NCBI GenBank assembly: GCA_945875935.1
Contig: CAMCNE010000021.1
Location: forward strand, 1 to 28,269
DNA from: Bordetella parapertussis
Lineage (GTDB): Bacteria; Pseudomonadota; Gammaproteobacteria; Burkholderiales; Burkholderiaceae_C
Reading direction: 5' to 3'
DNA: 28,269 nt
Of this stretch, positions 11,868 to 20,606 are shown piece after piece. Under the pieces are notes generated by a model. It was not told the DNA's origin. It ran no database searches and was given only the letters and a program-made list of their open reading frames with translations. The position numbers were made by a program, and so were the translations under genes. Within the stretch, counting starts at the first letter, position 1. Each line of letters begins with the position of its first letter.

Positions 11868-12872
11868 TCAAAAAGGCGCGTCGTCGGCGCTGGGCAGATC
11901 GGCCTTGCGGATGCGCACGGCCTTTTTCTTTTCTGGTACGGCTTCGGCTGTGGGTGCCGCCTCAGGGGCGACGGCCGCGTCGTCAGCGCCCAGCGACAGG
12001 GCCAGCGCGGCTTCGGGGCTGAGTGGGGCGGCGGCACCGGCGTGCGGCGCCAGCGCCTCGCCGTGGCTGATTTGCGTGTAAGGCGCCAGCGTGTGCACCA
12101 GCTGGCCGTAGATCTTGGGGTTGCCGGCGACGACTTCGCGCTGGTAGAGAAAGTCGGCCTCGCCGGTGAAGTTGCCGATCAGACCGCCGGCCTCGGTGAT
12201 CATCAACGAGCCGGCGGCGATGTCCCAGGGTTGCAGACCGGTCTCGAAGAAGCCGTCGTAGTAGCCCGCTGCCACGTAGCACAGGTCGAGCGCGGCAGCC
12301 CCCGGGCGGCGCAGGCCGGCGCAGTTTTGCATCACCGCTTCGAACATCTTCACGTAGCGCTTGAAGTTGTCGCCCTTGCGAAACGGAAAGCCGGTGCCGA
12401 TCAGCGCCTCGTTCATGCGGATGCGCTTGGACACGCGAAGACGCTTGTCGTTGAGAAAGGCACCGCGCCCCTTGGAGGCATAGAACAGGTCGTTGCGCGA
12501 CGGGTCGTACACCACCGCTTGCTGCACCTGGCCCTTGAAGGCCAGCGCGATCGACACCGCATAGACCGGAAAGCCGTGGATGAAGTTGGTGGTGCCGTCC
12601 AGCGGATCGATGATCCAGACGTAGTCGCTGTCCCTGGCGCCGCGCTCGCTGCCCGACTCCTCGGCGAGGATGCCGTGGCCGGGATAGGCCTGCAGCAGCA
12701 CGTCGATGATCGCGTTCTCGGCCGCCTTGTCGACTTCGGTCACGAAGTCGTTGGGCGCCTTGCTGCTGATGGTGAGCAAGTCGAGGTCGAGCGAGGCCCG
12801 GTTGATGATGCTTCCTGCCGCGCGTGCCGCCTTGATGGCGATGTTGAGCATGGGATGGAGCGCTTGCGACAT
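11868..12872 (-). CDS. suhB: Inositol-1-monophosphatase family protein SuhB, with C-terminal tail
   Basis: A 334-residue protein. The core (1-268) is an inositol monophosphatase: metal-binding motif DFVTEVDKAAE, GILAEESG (Glu71-Glu72), WIIDPLDGTTNFIHG (Asp89, Asp92) and the second aspartate in GLQPWDIAAGSLM. It hydrolyses inositol-1-phosphate; in E. coli SuhB is also part of the NusA/NusB rRNA antitermination complex. Beyond the usual length (about 267 in E. coli) is a tail of some 65 residues, Ala-rich and then basic (PEKKKAVRIRKADLP). The tail shares the gene's codon style and looks genuine. It is transcribed divergently from trmJ, with a 113-base gap between the two starts. Confidence 0.95.
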   Translation of the reverse strand: MSQALHPMLNIAIKAARAAGSIINRASLDLDLLTISSKAPNDFVTEVDKAAENAIIDVLLQAYPGHGILAEESGSERGARDSDYVWIIDPLDGTTNFIHGFPVYAVSIALAFKGQVQQAVVYDPSRNDLFYASKGRGAFLNDKRLRVSKRIRMNEALIGTGFPFRKGDNFKRYVKMFEAVMQNCAGLRRPGAAALDLCYVAAGYYDGFFETGLQPWDIAAGSLMITEAGGLIGNFTGEADFLYQREVVAGNPKIYGQLVHTLAPYTQISHGEALAPHAGAAAPLSPEAALALSLGADDAAVAPEAAPTAEAVPEKKKAVRIRKADLPSADDAPF

Positions 12873-12985
12873 GGGGCAACCTTGGTGGGTGGAGGGGGCT
12901 GGCGGGAAGTAAGAGCGGCCCCCGAAAGGACGCGAAACGCGCCGGTGTGGACGGCGTTCCGATAATCAAGAGTTTAGAGGGCCCC

Positions 12986-13732
12986 ATGCCATCCCCACTC
13001 GAAAACCCTGATCTGCCGCCCGACACGACCCGCTTCGTGCTGCTGGGCACCAGCCACCCCGGCAATGTGGGTGCGACGGCGAGGGCGATGAAGGTGATGG
13101 GCTTTGGCGATCTGGTGCTGGTGGCACCGCGCTACCCCAACGTCAAGAACAAGGCCGAGGCGATTTCACTGGCCAGCGGCGCGCTCGATGTGCTGGGCAG
13201 CGCGCGCGTGGTCGACACGCTGGCCGAAGCGCTCGACGGCATCACCTACGCCTGCGCCACCGCGATGACGCCGCGCGATTTCGGCCCGCCCACCCACGCG
13301 CCGCGCGAGCTGTTTGCGAGCCTGGCACCCAGTGCGCACCGCGTGGCCTTCGTGTTCGGCTGCGAGCGCTACGGCATGAGCAACGACGATGTCTACAAGT
13401 GCCACGCCTGTCTGAGCATTCCGACCGCGCCGGGCTACGGATCGCTCAACCTGGCTCAGGCGGTGCAGCTGATCGCCTACGACTGGCGTCAGGCGCTGGG
13501 CGGCTTCGGCGTGCTGCCGCGCACCACCGACGCTCATCTGGCCGATGCGGTGGCGGTGCAAGGCGCGCTGGACCACTGGCAGCAGGTGCTGGTGGAGATC
13601 GGATTCATGAACCCGCAGCAACCGCAAAAGCTGCTGCCGCGGCTGCACCAGGCGCTCAACCGGCTGCAGGTGAGCGAAGAAGAAATCCACCTGCTGCGCG
13701 GCATCGCCAAGGCCGTTCAAAAACGAGGTTGA
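12986..13732 (+). CDS. trmJ: tRNA (cytidine/uridine-2'-O-)-methyltransferase TrmJ
   Basis: A 248-residue SPOUT methyltransferase that modifies the 2'-OH of nucleotide 32 in several tRNAs using S-adenosylmethionine. Visible family motifs are LLGTSHPGNVGATARAMKVM (RNA-binding motif 1), VFGCERYGMSNDDV, and the knot region PTAPGYGSLNLAQAVQLI that binds the cofactor. ATG at 12986 is chosen: AGAGG lies 5 bases upstream and the conserved part begins soon after; the frame is open further back to 12947. It is divergent from suhB and precedes cysE by 63 bases, a common neighbour pair in related genomes. Confidence 0.95.
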   Translation: MPSPLENPDLPPDTTRFVLLGTSHPGNVGATARAMKVMGFGDLVLVAPRYPNVKNKAEAISLASGALDVLGSARVVDTLAEALDGITYACATAMTPRDFGPPTHAPRELFASLAPSAHRVAFVFGCERYGMSNDDVYKCHACLSIPTAPGYGSLNLAQAVQLIAYDWRQALGGFGVLPRTTDAHLADAVAVQGALDHWQQVLVEIGFMNPQQPQKLLPRLHQALNRLQVSEEEIHLLRGIAKAVQKRG

Positions 13733-13795
13733 GACGCACTGCGCCGCATTCACCGCAGCGACTAGACTGCCCGACGACTCACCCACCACCGATCC

Positions 13796-14578
13796 ATGTT
13801 CAAGCGCCTCCGCGAAGACATCGCCTGCATCCTCGAGCGCGACCCTGCTGCGCGCAGCGGATTCGAGGTGCTCACCTGCTATCCCGGGCTGCACGCGCTG
13901 ATGTTCCATCGGCTGGCGCATGGTTGCTGGGTGAGCGGTCTGCATTGGCTGGGGCGCTTTGTGTCGCACCTGGGGCGTTTTTTCTCGGGCATCGAGATCC
14001 ACCCCGGCGCGCGCATCGGCCGACGCGTGTTCATCGACCACGGCATGGGTGTGGTGATTGGCGAGACCGCCGAGGTCGGCGACGACTGCACCATCTACCA
14101 AGGCGTGACCCTGGGTGGCACCTCGCTGTGGAAGGGCACCAAGCGCCATCCGACGCTGGGCAACGGGGTCATCGTGGGCGCCAATTCGCAGGTGCTCGGC
14201 GGCTTCACGGTGGGCGACAACGCACGCATCGGCTCCAACGCGGTGGTGCTCAAGGCGGTGCCTGCCGGCGCCACGGCGGTGGGCAACCCGGCGCGGGTGA
14301 TCGATGCGCAGGTGGACGCACAGCGCGAGGAGACCGCGGCCAAGCTGGGCTTTTCGGCCTACGGCATCACGCAGGGCGACGACCCGGTGGCCCAGGCGAT
14401 GAAGTCGCTCATCGACCATGCCGCCGCGCAGGAGCACCAGATCACGATGTTGTGGCAGGCGATCGAGACGCTGTCCGGATCGCAGCGCACCGACGCGCCA
14501 TCGACGGCGTGCGTGCCACCCGACGCACAAACCACCGAGCAGTTCGACGCCGCAGGCTTGAGCCGGCTGGTCAAGTGA
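13796..14578 (+). CDS. cysE: Serine O-acetyltransferase
   Basis: A 260-residue left-handed beta-helix acyltransferase, first step of cysteine synthesis (serine plus acetyl-CoA to O-acetylserine). An alpha-helical N-terminus (1-60) precedes hexapeptide repeats (about 68-170: EIHPGARIGRRVFIDHG, VVIGETAEVGDDCTIYQGV, LGNGVIVGANSQVLGG, DNARIGSNAVV). Asp81-His82 (IDHGMG) are at the active-site position. The C-terminal 90 residues are longer than usual for the short Gram-positive forms and include a low-complexity stretch (SGSQRTDAPSTACVPPD). It is convergent with mog, 18 bases between stops. A feedback-inhibition tail ending in Ile, as in E. coli, is not seen. Confidence 0.95.
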   Translation: MFKRLREDIACILERDPAARSGFEVLTCYPGLHALMFHRLAHGCWVSGLHWLGRFVSHLGRFFSGIEIHPGARIGRRVFIDHGMGVVIGETAEVGDDCTIYQGVTLGGTSLWKGTKRHPTLGNGVIVGANSQVLGGFTVGDNARIGSNAVVLKAVPAGATAVGNPARVIDAQVDAQREETAAKLGFSAYGITQGDDPVAQAMKSLIDHAAAQEHQITMLWQAIETLSGSQRTDAPSTACVPPDAQTTEQFDAAGLSRLVK

Positions 14579-14596
14579 TCGCGCTGGCGAGCTGAA

Positions 14597-15202
14597 TCAA
14601 CCCCGCTGGGGTCGCTGCGCCGACTTCGGCCGAAACGCCACACACAGCGACGCGTCGGTCTCGATCCACGGCCCGCCGATCAGGTCCACGCAATACGGCA
14701 CCGCCGCAAAGATGCCTGGCACGGCCGGTGTGGCTGCGGGCAGGCCCTGCAGGGTTTCGGCGATGGATTTGGGCTGACCTGGCAGGTTGATGATCAAGGC
14801 CGCGCCGCGCACCACTGCCACCTGCCGCGACAGGATCGCGGTGGGCACGAAGTTCAGGCTGATGCTGCGCATTTGCTCGCCAAAGCCCGGCAGCACCTTG
14901 TGCGCCACCGCCAGCGTGGCCTCAGGCGTCACATCGCGCGGGGCTGGGCCGGTGCCGCCAGTGGTCAGCACCAGATCACAACGGGCCGTGTCGACCAGTT
15001 CGCACAGCGTGGCGCTGATGCCGGCCTGGTCGTCGGGGATCAGCCGTGTTTCCCAGATCACCGGATTGCGCAGCGCGCGGGCCAGCCAGTCTTGCAAAGC
15101 CGGCACGCCCTTGTCCTCGTAGACGCCGGCCGAGGCACGGTCGCTGATTGACACGATGCCGATGCGCACCGCCTCGAGTGGGGCGTGGGCGGCGTCGCTC
15201 AT
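14597..15202 (-). CDS. mog: Molybdopterin adenylyltransferase (Mog/MoaB family)
   Basis: A 201-residue MoCF-fold protein that adenylates molybdopterin before molybdate insertion. Motifs: IGIVSISDRASAGVYEDKG at the N-terminus, the phosphate-binding LVLTTGGTGPAPRDVTPEA, and INLPGQPKSI near the C-terminus. Length and motif set fit Mog; MoaB of some species is close but shorter. The start overlaps the darP stop in an ATGA, so both are one operon. The second molybdenum cofactor gene of the window, moaA, is 11 kb away. Confidence 0.92.
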   Translation of the reverse strand: MSDAAHAPLEAVRIGIVSISDRASAGVYEDKGVPALQDWLARALRNPVIWETRLIPDDQAGISATLCELVDTARCDLVLTTGGTGPAPRDVTPEATLAVAHKVLPGFGEQMRSISLNFVPTAILSRQVAVVRGAALIINLPGQPKSIAETLQGLPAATPAVPGIFAAVPYCVDLIGGPWIETDASLCVAFRPKSAQRPQRG

Positions 15203-15798
15203 TCGTCTTGCTCGTCGTCGTTGTTGTCGTCGTCAGCGTCAGGGTCGGTGCCTGCCGCCAAGGCTGAGGGGTTCTGGCGAAGAAACCGAAACAGCTCGCG
15301 AAAGGCCTTGCCACTGCGCTGCTCGGGGGCCGCTGACGCATCCTTGCGCGCGGCCCGGATCAGGCTGCGCAGTTGCTGCACGTCGGCTTGCGGGTGATCG
15401 GCCAGCCAGGTGTCGAGGGCGCTGTCGCTGGCGATCAGCTCGTTGCGCCAACGTTCGGCGTCGTGCAGCGCCAGCGCGTCCTTGGCCTGACCGAGTTCCA
15501 TCGCGGCCACCGCCTCGCGCAGCGGTTCGGGGTCGTTGCGGCGCATCAGCTTGCCGATGTACTGCATCTGTCGGCGACGGCCCTCATGGGTGCGGGTGAC
15601 GCGGTACTGGCGTATCGCGTCGAGCAGGCTCTCGTCCATCGGCAGGTCGACAAGCCGGCCATCGGGCATGGCCACCAGCGCTTCGCCCAGGTCTTGCAGG
15701 TCGTGCGAATCCTTCTTGCGGCGGGTTTTGCTCGGACGTGTCAGCCACGCGGGAATGGCGCTCGCGTCGGACGGATCTTCGGAATCAATCGGTGGCAT
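15199..15798 (-). CDS. darP: Ribosome biogenesis factor DarP/YjgA (DUF615)
   Basis: A 199-residue DUF615 protein. The conserved core includes SKTRRKKDSHDLQDLGEALV near the N-terminus, LVDLPMDESLLDAIRQYR, RTHEGRRRQMQYIGKLMR and the second helical bundle up to FRELFRFLRQ. YjgA associates with precursors of the large ribosomal subunit and promotes late peptidyl-transferase-centre maturation. The C-terminal tail DPDADDDNNDDEQDE is strikingly acidic. The gene is divergent from pmbA (156-base gap) and coupled to mog, an arrangement shared by many Burkholderiales. Confidence 0.93.
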   Translation of the reverse strand: MPPIDSEDPSDASAIPAWLTRPSKTRRKKDSHDLQDLGEALVAMPDGRLVDLPMDESLLDAIRQYRVTRTHEGRRRQMQYIGKLMRRNDPEPLREAVAAMELGQAKDALALHDAERWRNELIASDSALDTWLADHPQADVQQLRSLIRAARKDASAAPEQRSGKAFRELFRFLRQNPSALAAGTDPDADDDNNDDEQDE

Positions 15799-15954
15799 CG
15801 GGGGTGGGGCCTCAGGCGGGGGCCGCGGGCGCGGCGAACAAGGCGGTCGGTATCATAGCCACGAGGTTTCGAGCCGAGCGCTTGACCTCCCGCGGGCCCA
15901 CACGGCCCCCCTCCATTGGCGGCCTGTGCCGCAACTCAACACCCACACCCATCC

Positions 15955-17349
15955 ATGTCCAGCAAGTCCTTGCCGTCGTCATCCACCGGGTTTGCCTATT
16001 CGCGCGCCGACTTCCAGCAACTCGTCGAGGACGCGCTGCGCGTGGCCCAGAAGATCGGCGCCAGCGATGCCAGCGCCGAGGTGTCCGAAGGCGTCGGGCT
16101 GTCGGTGTCGGTGCGCAAGGGCGATCTCGAGAACGTCGAGCGCAATCGCGACAAGTCGATCAGCGTGTCGGTCTACGTGGGACAGCGACGCGGCCACGCC
16201 AGCACCTCGGATTTCTCGCCCGCAGCCCTCGAGCAGACCGTGCGTGCAGCGCACGACATTGCCCGTTTCACCGCCGAGGATCCGGCCGCCGGCCTGCCTG
16301 ACAAGCGCGATCTCGTCACCGCCAAGGCGGCGCTGAAGGACCTGGATCTGTTTCATCCCTGGGCCATCGATGCCAAGGGCGCGGCCGAGATCGCGATGCG
16401 CTGCGAGCAGGCGGCACTGACGGTCGATGCGCGCATCACCAACTCCGAAGGCGCGGGCGTGTCGGCGCAGCAGTCGCACTTTTTCTCGGGCAACAGCCGC
16501 GGATTTCGTGGCGGCTATGCCAGCTCGCGTCATTCGATGTCGGTGGCGCCGATCGCCTCGCTGCCAGGGCGCGACGGCGATGACATGCAGCGCGACGCCT
16601 GGTATTGCTCGATGCGCTCGGCCGATGACCTGGCCGCGCCCGAGGCGGTGGGACGCTATGCCGCCGAGCGCGCCTTGTCGCGATTGAAGGCCCGCAAGAT
16701 CAAGACCCGCGAAGCACCGGTGCTGTTCGAGTCGACGCTGGCCGCCGGCCTGCTCGGCGCCTACGTGCAGGCCACCAGCGGCGGGGCGCTGTACCGCAAG
16801 TCGAGCTTTTTGCTGGATTGCCTGGGTCAGCCGGTGATGGCGCCGCACATCGACATCGACGAAGACCCGCACCTGCGTCGCGGCAAGTCCAGCGCGCCGT
16901 TTGACGACGAAGGCGTGGTGACACGCGCGCGTCGCGTGGTCGATGCCGGCGTGGCCCAGGGTTACTTCCTGTCGAGCTACTCGGCTCGCAAGCTGGGCAT
17001 GCGCACCACGGGCAATGCCGGCGGCTCGCACAACCTGACGCTGACCAGCCGCCTGACGCGGCCCGAGGATGACCTCGACGCCATGCTGCGCAAGCTGGAC
17101 CGCGGCCTGTTCGTGACCGAACTGATGGGGCAGGGCGTGAACCATGTGACGGGCGACTATTCGCGCGGCGCAGCGGGCTTTTGGGTCGAGCGCGGGCGCA
17201 TCGCCTATCCGGTGCACGAGATCACCATCGCCGGCAACGTGAAGGACATGCTGCGCAGCATCGTGGCGGTGGGCGCCGACGCCTACACCATGGGTGGAAA
17301 AACCATGGGCTCGGTGCTGGTCGAGTCGATGAAAATCGCCGGCAGCTGA
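15955..17349 (+). CDS. pmbA: Metalloprotease-associated protein PmbA/TldE
   Basis: A 464-residue member of the TldD/PmbA family. PmbA is the subunit without the HExxxH zinc motif and works with TldD as a heterodimeric protease on unfolded peptides, microcin precursors and some antitoxins such as CcdA. Family features: GVGLSVSVRKGDLENVERN, SHFFSGNSRGFRGGYASS, SGGALYRKSSFLLDC, and the C-terminal MGQGVNHVTGDYSRGAAGFW and ITIAGNVKDML. No tldD is in the window. ATG at 15955 is chosen; the TTG at 15916 would add a non-family leader. The dctP gene follows after 38 bases. Confidence 0.95.
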   Translation: MSSKSLPSSSTGFAYSRADFQQLVEDALRVAQKIGASDASAEVSEGVGLSVSVRKGDLENVERNRDKSISVSVYVGQRRGHASTSDFSPAALEQTVRAAHDIARFTAEDPAAGLPDKRDLVTAKAALKDLDLFHPWAIDAKGAAEIAMRCEQAALTVDARITNSEGAGVSAQQSHFFSGNSRGFRGGYASSRHSMSVAPIASLPGRDGDDMQRDAWYCSMRSADDLAAPEAVGRYAAERALSRLKARKIKTREAPVLFESTLAAGLLGAYVQATSGGALYRKSSFLLDCLGQPVMAPHIDIDEDPHLRRGKSSAPFDDEGVVTRARRVVDAGVAQGYFLSSYSARKLGMRTTGNAGGSHNLTLTSRLTRPEDDLDAMLRKLDRGLFVTELMGQGVNHVTGDYSRGAAGFWVERGRIAYPVHEITIAGNVKDMLRSIVAVGADAYTMGGKTMGSVLVESMKIAGS

Positions 17350-17387
17350 CATCGGCCTCGGGCCGCCAACACACAGGAGTTTTCTTG

Positions 17388-18470
17388 ATGCAACGACGTC
17401 GATTCATTCATCACAGTGGCCTCGCAGGTGTGCTGGCTGCCGGTATGGCCCCTGCGGTGGTGCACGCACAAACCACCTTGCGCTGGCGGCTGGCCTCGAG
17501 CTTTCCGAAGTCTCTGGACACCATCTTTGGCGGCGCCGAGGTGTTTGCCAAGAAGGTCAGCGACATGACGGGCGGGCGCTTTCAGATCAGTGTGCACGCG
17601 GCCGGTGAGTTGTTGCCGGCTTTCGGCGTGGTCGATGGGGTGCAGGCGGCCACGGTCGAGATGGCGCACACGGCGCCGTATTACTTCTTCGGCAAGGACG
17701 AGACCTTCGCCATCGGCGCGGCCATCCCGTTCGGCATGAATTCGCGCCAACTCACGGCGTGGATGTACCGCGGCAACGGCATGAAGCTGATGCGCGAGTT
17801 CTATGCCAAGTACAACATGATCAGTTTTCCGGGCGGCAACACCGGCGCTCAGATGGGCGGCTGGTACCGCAAGGAGATCAAGTCTCTGGCCGACATGAAG
17901 GGCCTGAAGATCCGCATCGGCGGCTTTGCCGGCCGGGTGGTCGAACGCATGGGTGGTGTGGCCCAGAACATCGCGGGCGGCGAGGTCTACCAGTCGCTCG
18001 AGAAGGGCACCATCGATGCGGCCGAGTGGATCGGACCGTACGACGACCTGAAACTCGGCCTGTACAAGGTGGCGCCTTTCTATCACTACCCCGGTTGGTG
18101 GGAAGGCAGCGCTGAACTCGATTTCTTCGTCAACACGCAGGCCTATGCGGCGCTGACGCCCGAGTACAAGGCCATCGTGGAAGCGGCGGCGTCATTCGTG
18201 CACGTCGACATGCAGGCGAACTACGACGCCAAGAACCCGGCCGCGTTGAAAACCTTGATCAGCAATGGCGTGAAGGTGCTGGCTTTTCCCAAGCCCGTGC
18301 TCGACGAGGCCTACAAGCAATCGATGGCGCTGTACGCCGAACTGAATGAGAAAAACCAGAACTGGCGCAAGGTCTACGAGGACTATGCGGCCTTCCAGCG
18401 CGAGCAAGGCCTGTGGTCGCGCTTCGCAGAAGCCAGCTTCGATCGCTACATGCAGGGCGTGAAGATCTGA
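17388..18470 (+). CDS. dctP: TRAP transporter periplasmic substrate-binding protein (DctP family)
   Basis: A 360-residue extracytoplasmic solute receptor. Residues 1-27 form a signal peptide with a twin-arginine-like RRRFI start and AxA-type end (VVHA-Q), so Tat export is likely. The mature part has the DctP fold: LRWRLASSFPKSLDTIFGGA, MAHTAPYYFFGKDETFAIGAA, GGWYRKEIKSLADMKGLKIR, and the Arg/Trp segment AAEWIGPYDDLKLGL. This subfamily resembles receptors for 2-oxo acids (TakP type) and other monocarboxylates; the ligand is inference. AGGAG lies 8 bases upstream of the ATG. Its partners dctQ and dctM lie on the opposite strand, convergent, rather than in one operon. Confidence 0.93.
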   Translation: MQRRRFIHHSGLAGVLAAGMAPAVVHAQTTLRWRLASSFPKSLDTIFGGAEVFAKKVSDMTGGRFQISVHAAGELLPAFGVVDGVQAATVEMAHTAPYYFFGKDETFAIGAAIPFGMNSRQLTAWMYRGNGMKLMREFYAKYNMISFPGGNTGAQMGGWYRKEIKSLADMKGLKIRIGGFAGRVVERMGGVAQNIAGGEVYQSLEKGTIDAAEWIGPYDDLKLGLYKVAPFYHYPGWWEGSAELDFFVNTQAYAALTPEYKAIVEAAASFVHVDMQANYDAKNPAALKTLISNGVKVLAFPKPVLDEAYKQSMALYAELNEKNQNWRKVYEDYAAFQREQGLWSRFAEASFDRYMQGVKI

Positions 18471-18477
18471 CGGCTCA

Positions 18478-18503
18478 GCCCCGGGTCATTCCGGGGCGTT
18501 TTG
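18478..18503 (+). terminator. Rho-independent terminator of dctP
   Basis: GCCCCGG-GTCATT-CCGGGGC (18478-18497), a 7-bp GC stem with a 6-base loop, followed by GTTTTG. It lies 7 bases after the dctP stop. The loop contains the stop codon of the convergent dctM gene (18486-18488), so the terminator is also coding on the other strand. There is no T-tract for the minus direction. Confidence 0.75.
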
Positions 18504-20045
18504 ACGATCGGCTTCGATGGACTGCTGCATGGCTTTCATCGGGTCATCGACCTCGTTCCCTGCGGCTGCATCGGCTGCCTCGGAGCCGTCTTGCATCTGC
18601 TGCAGCGCGGCGTCGGGATCGATGCTGGCAGCCACGTCGTCGGGACGTGACACCAAGCCTGGAAAGCTGATGATCATCGCGACCATCACCAGCTGGATCA
18701 GCACGAACGGGATGGCGCCGCGGTAGATATGGCCGATGGTGACCGGTGCGATCTTCTTGCCCGTCACGCTGTCTTTGTATTCGATTTCAGGCGCCACGCT
18801 GCGCAGGTAGAACAGCGCAAAGCCGAACGGCGGGTGCATGAAAGACGTCTGCATGTTCACCGCCAGCAGCACGCCAAACCACACCAGATCGATGCCCAGA
18901 GCGACGGCCACGGGTGCCAGCAGCGGCACCACGATGAAGGCCAGCTCGAAGAAGTCGAGAAAGAAGGCCAGAAGAAAGATCATCACGTTGACCACGATCA
19001 GGAAGCCCAGCACGCCACCGGGCAGCGACGTGAGCAGGTGCTCGACCCATTTGGGGCCATCGACCGACTGGAACGCCAGGCTGAACACGGTGGAGCCGAT
19101 CAGGATGAACATCACGAAGCACGACAGCCGCGCAGTGCTTTCCATGGCCTGACGCAGCAGATCCAGGCTGAAGCGTCGATTGATCACGGCGATGACCAGC
19201 GCCCCGACCGCACCCATGGCGCCGCCTTCGGTGGGCGTGGCGATGCCGAGAAAGATCGTGCCCAGCACCAGAAAGATCAGCACCAGCGGCGGCACCATCA
19301 CCCGGGCCACACGCCACACCACAGCGATGCCCGGGCCCCATCCCGAAGCGCTCCCATCGTGCACCGGCGATCTGCCGAAGGTGCGCGCCTCGGGCGGCAG
19401 CGCCGGCACCCATTGCGGCCGAACGACGCTGACGACCGCGACGTAGACGACGTACAGGCCGGTGAGCATCAGCGACGGAACCAGCGCGCCTTGGTACAGG
19501 TCGCCCACCGATTGCCCGAGTTGATCGGCCAGCACGATCAGCACCAGCGACGGCGGGATGATCTGCGCCAGCGTGCCGGACGCGGCAATGACGCCGGCGG
19601 CCAGGCGGCGGTCGTAGCCGTAGCGCAGCATGATGGGCAGCGAGATCAGGCCCATCGAGATGACCGATGCGGCCACCACGCCGGTGGTCGCCGCGAGCAT
19701 CGCGCCCACGAAGATCACTGCATAGGCCAGGCCGCCACGCACCGGCCCGAACAGCTGGCCTATGGTGTCGAGCAGTTCTTCGGCCATGCCCGATCGTTCG
19801 AGGATCAGGCCCATGAAGGTGAAAAACGGAATCGCCAGCAGCGTGTCGTTTTGCATGATGCCGAAGATGCGCAAGGGCAGCGCTTGCAACAGCGAGGCTG
19901 GCAACAGGCCGATCTCGATGCCCACCAGCGAGAAGAACAAGCCGCACGCGCCCAGCGAAAACGCCACCGGAAAGCCCACCAGCAAAAACACCACCAGCGA
20001 GGCGAACATCAGCGGCGCCATGTTGGCGCTCAGCAGCTCCGTCAT
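18486..20045 (-). CDS. dctM: TRAP transporter large permease (DctM family)
   Basis: A 519-residue integral membrane protein with about 12 or more hydrophobic segments, the sodium-coupled transport subunit of the TRAP system. Family signatures include FASLVVFLLVGFPVAFSLG, the segment PFFTFMGLILERSGMAEELL, TTGVVAASVISMGLISLPIM, GTLAQIIPPSLVLIVLADQ and PTEGGAMGAVGALVIAVINR. It is longer than many DctM (about 425) because of a hydrophilic insert after about residue 215 and an acidic cytoplasmic tail of some 55 residues (from SRPDDVAASIDPDAAL). The start overlaps the dctQ stop (ATGA). Confidence 0.95.
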   Translation of the reverse strand: MTELLSANMAPLMFASLVVFLLVGFPVAFSLGACGLFFSLVGIEIGLLPASLLQALPLRIFGIMQNDTLLAIPFFTFMGLILERSGMAEELLDTIGQLFGPVRGGLAYAVIFVGAMLAATTGVVAASVISMGLISLPIMLRYGYDRRLAAGVIAASGTLAQIIPPSLVLIVLADQLGQSVGDLYQGALVPSLMLTGLYVVYVAVVSVVRPQWVPALPPEARTFGRSPVHDGSASGWGPGIAVVWRVARVMVPPLVLIFLVLGTIFLGIATPTEGGAMGAVGALVIAVINRRFSLDLLRQAMESTARLSCFVMFILIGSTVFSLAFQSVDGPKWVEHLLTSLPGGVLGFLIVVNVMIFLLAFFLDFFELAFIVVPLLAPVAVALGIDLVWFGVLLAVNMQTSFMHPPFGFALFYLRSVAPEIEYKDSVTGKKIAPVTIGHIYRGAIPFVLIQLVMVAMIISFPGLVSRPDDVAASIDPDAALQQMQDGSEAADAAAGNEVDDPMKAMQQSIEADRQNAPE

Positions 20046-20593
20046 GGCTTGGCCTTCGCAGCGCTGCTGCCTTGGCCGCGGATGCCCGAAGGCTCAGGCA
20101 GCACCCCCCGCAGATAGCCCACGCACTTGATCAGCTCGGACAGCCCCTGCAAGCCCAGCAAGCCGAAGCCCAGCGGCAGCAGGGCCATCACCGGCCAGCG
20201 CACCAGCCCACCGGCGTTGCTCGACACCTCGCCGCTGACGAAAGCGCCCACCACGAGAGGCCACGACAGCACGATCACCACGGCCACCAGCGGCAGCAAA
20301 AAAAAGAGCAGGCCGAAGACCTCGATCCAGACCCGGGTGCGCTTTGAAAAGCGCGAGGACAGCACGTCGATGCGCACATGGTCTTGGGTGAGCAGGGTGC
20401 GTCCGGAAGCCAGCAGGAACACCGCGGCGAACAGGTACCACTGGGCTTCGAGCAGGGCGTTGGAGCTGTTGTCGGAGACCTTGCGCACCACCGCGTTGCC
20501 TGCGCTGATCAACACCGACGCCAGCACCAGCCACGACACCCAGCGACCAATCGCCGCACTCAACCCATCGATGAGACGCGACAACCCGATCAT
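20042..20593 (-). CDS. dctQ: TRAP transporter small permease (DctQ family)
   Basis: A 183-residue protein with four hydrophobic segments (about 20-37, 55-72, 95-118 and 135-155), typical of the small membrane subunit. The first has WLVLASVLISAGNAVVRK and the second AQWYLFAAVFLLASGRTLL, with the family's DHVRIDVL following. It is coupled to dctM by ATGA. ATG at 20593 is preferred, as the longer open frame upstream overlaps the DUF442 gene. The gene starts 13 bases after that gene, so both may be transcribed together. Confidence 0.93.
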   Translation of the reverse strand: MIGLSRLIDGLSAAIGRWVSWLVLASVLISAGNAVVRKVSDNSSNALLEAQWYLFAAVFLLASGRTLLTQDHVRIDVLSSRFSKRTRVWIEVFGLLFFLLPLVAVVIVLSWPLVVGAFVSGEVSSNAGGLVRWPVMALLPLGFGLLGLQGLSELIKCVGYLRGVLPEPSGIRGQGSSAAKAKP

Positions 20594-20606
20594 GGGCGGC
20601 GCAGCC

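Noticed and set aside
14591..14613. CCCCGCTGGGG inverted repeat between cysE and mog as a terminator
   Set aside because: Stem of only four base pairs with no T-tract, and it overlaps mog coding sequence.
18729..20117. A 462-codon open frame on the plus strand opposite dctM and dctQ
   Set aside because: It is rich in His, Gln and Arg, has no recognisable motif, and is the antisense of clear membrane-protein genes; typical high-GC shadow frame.
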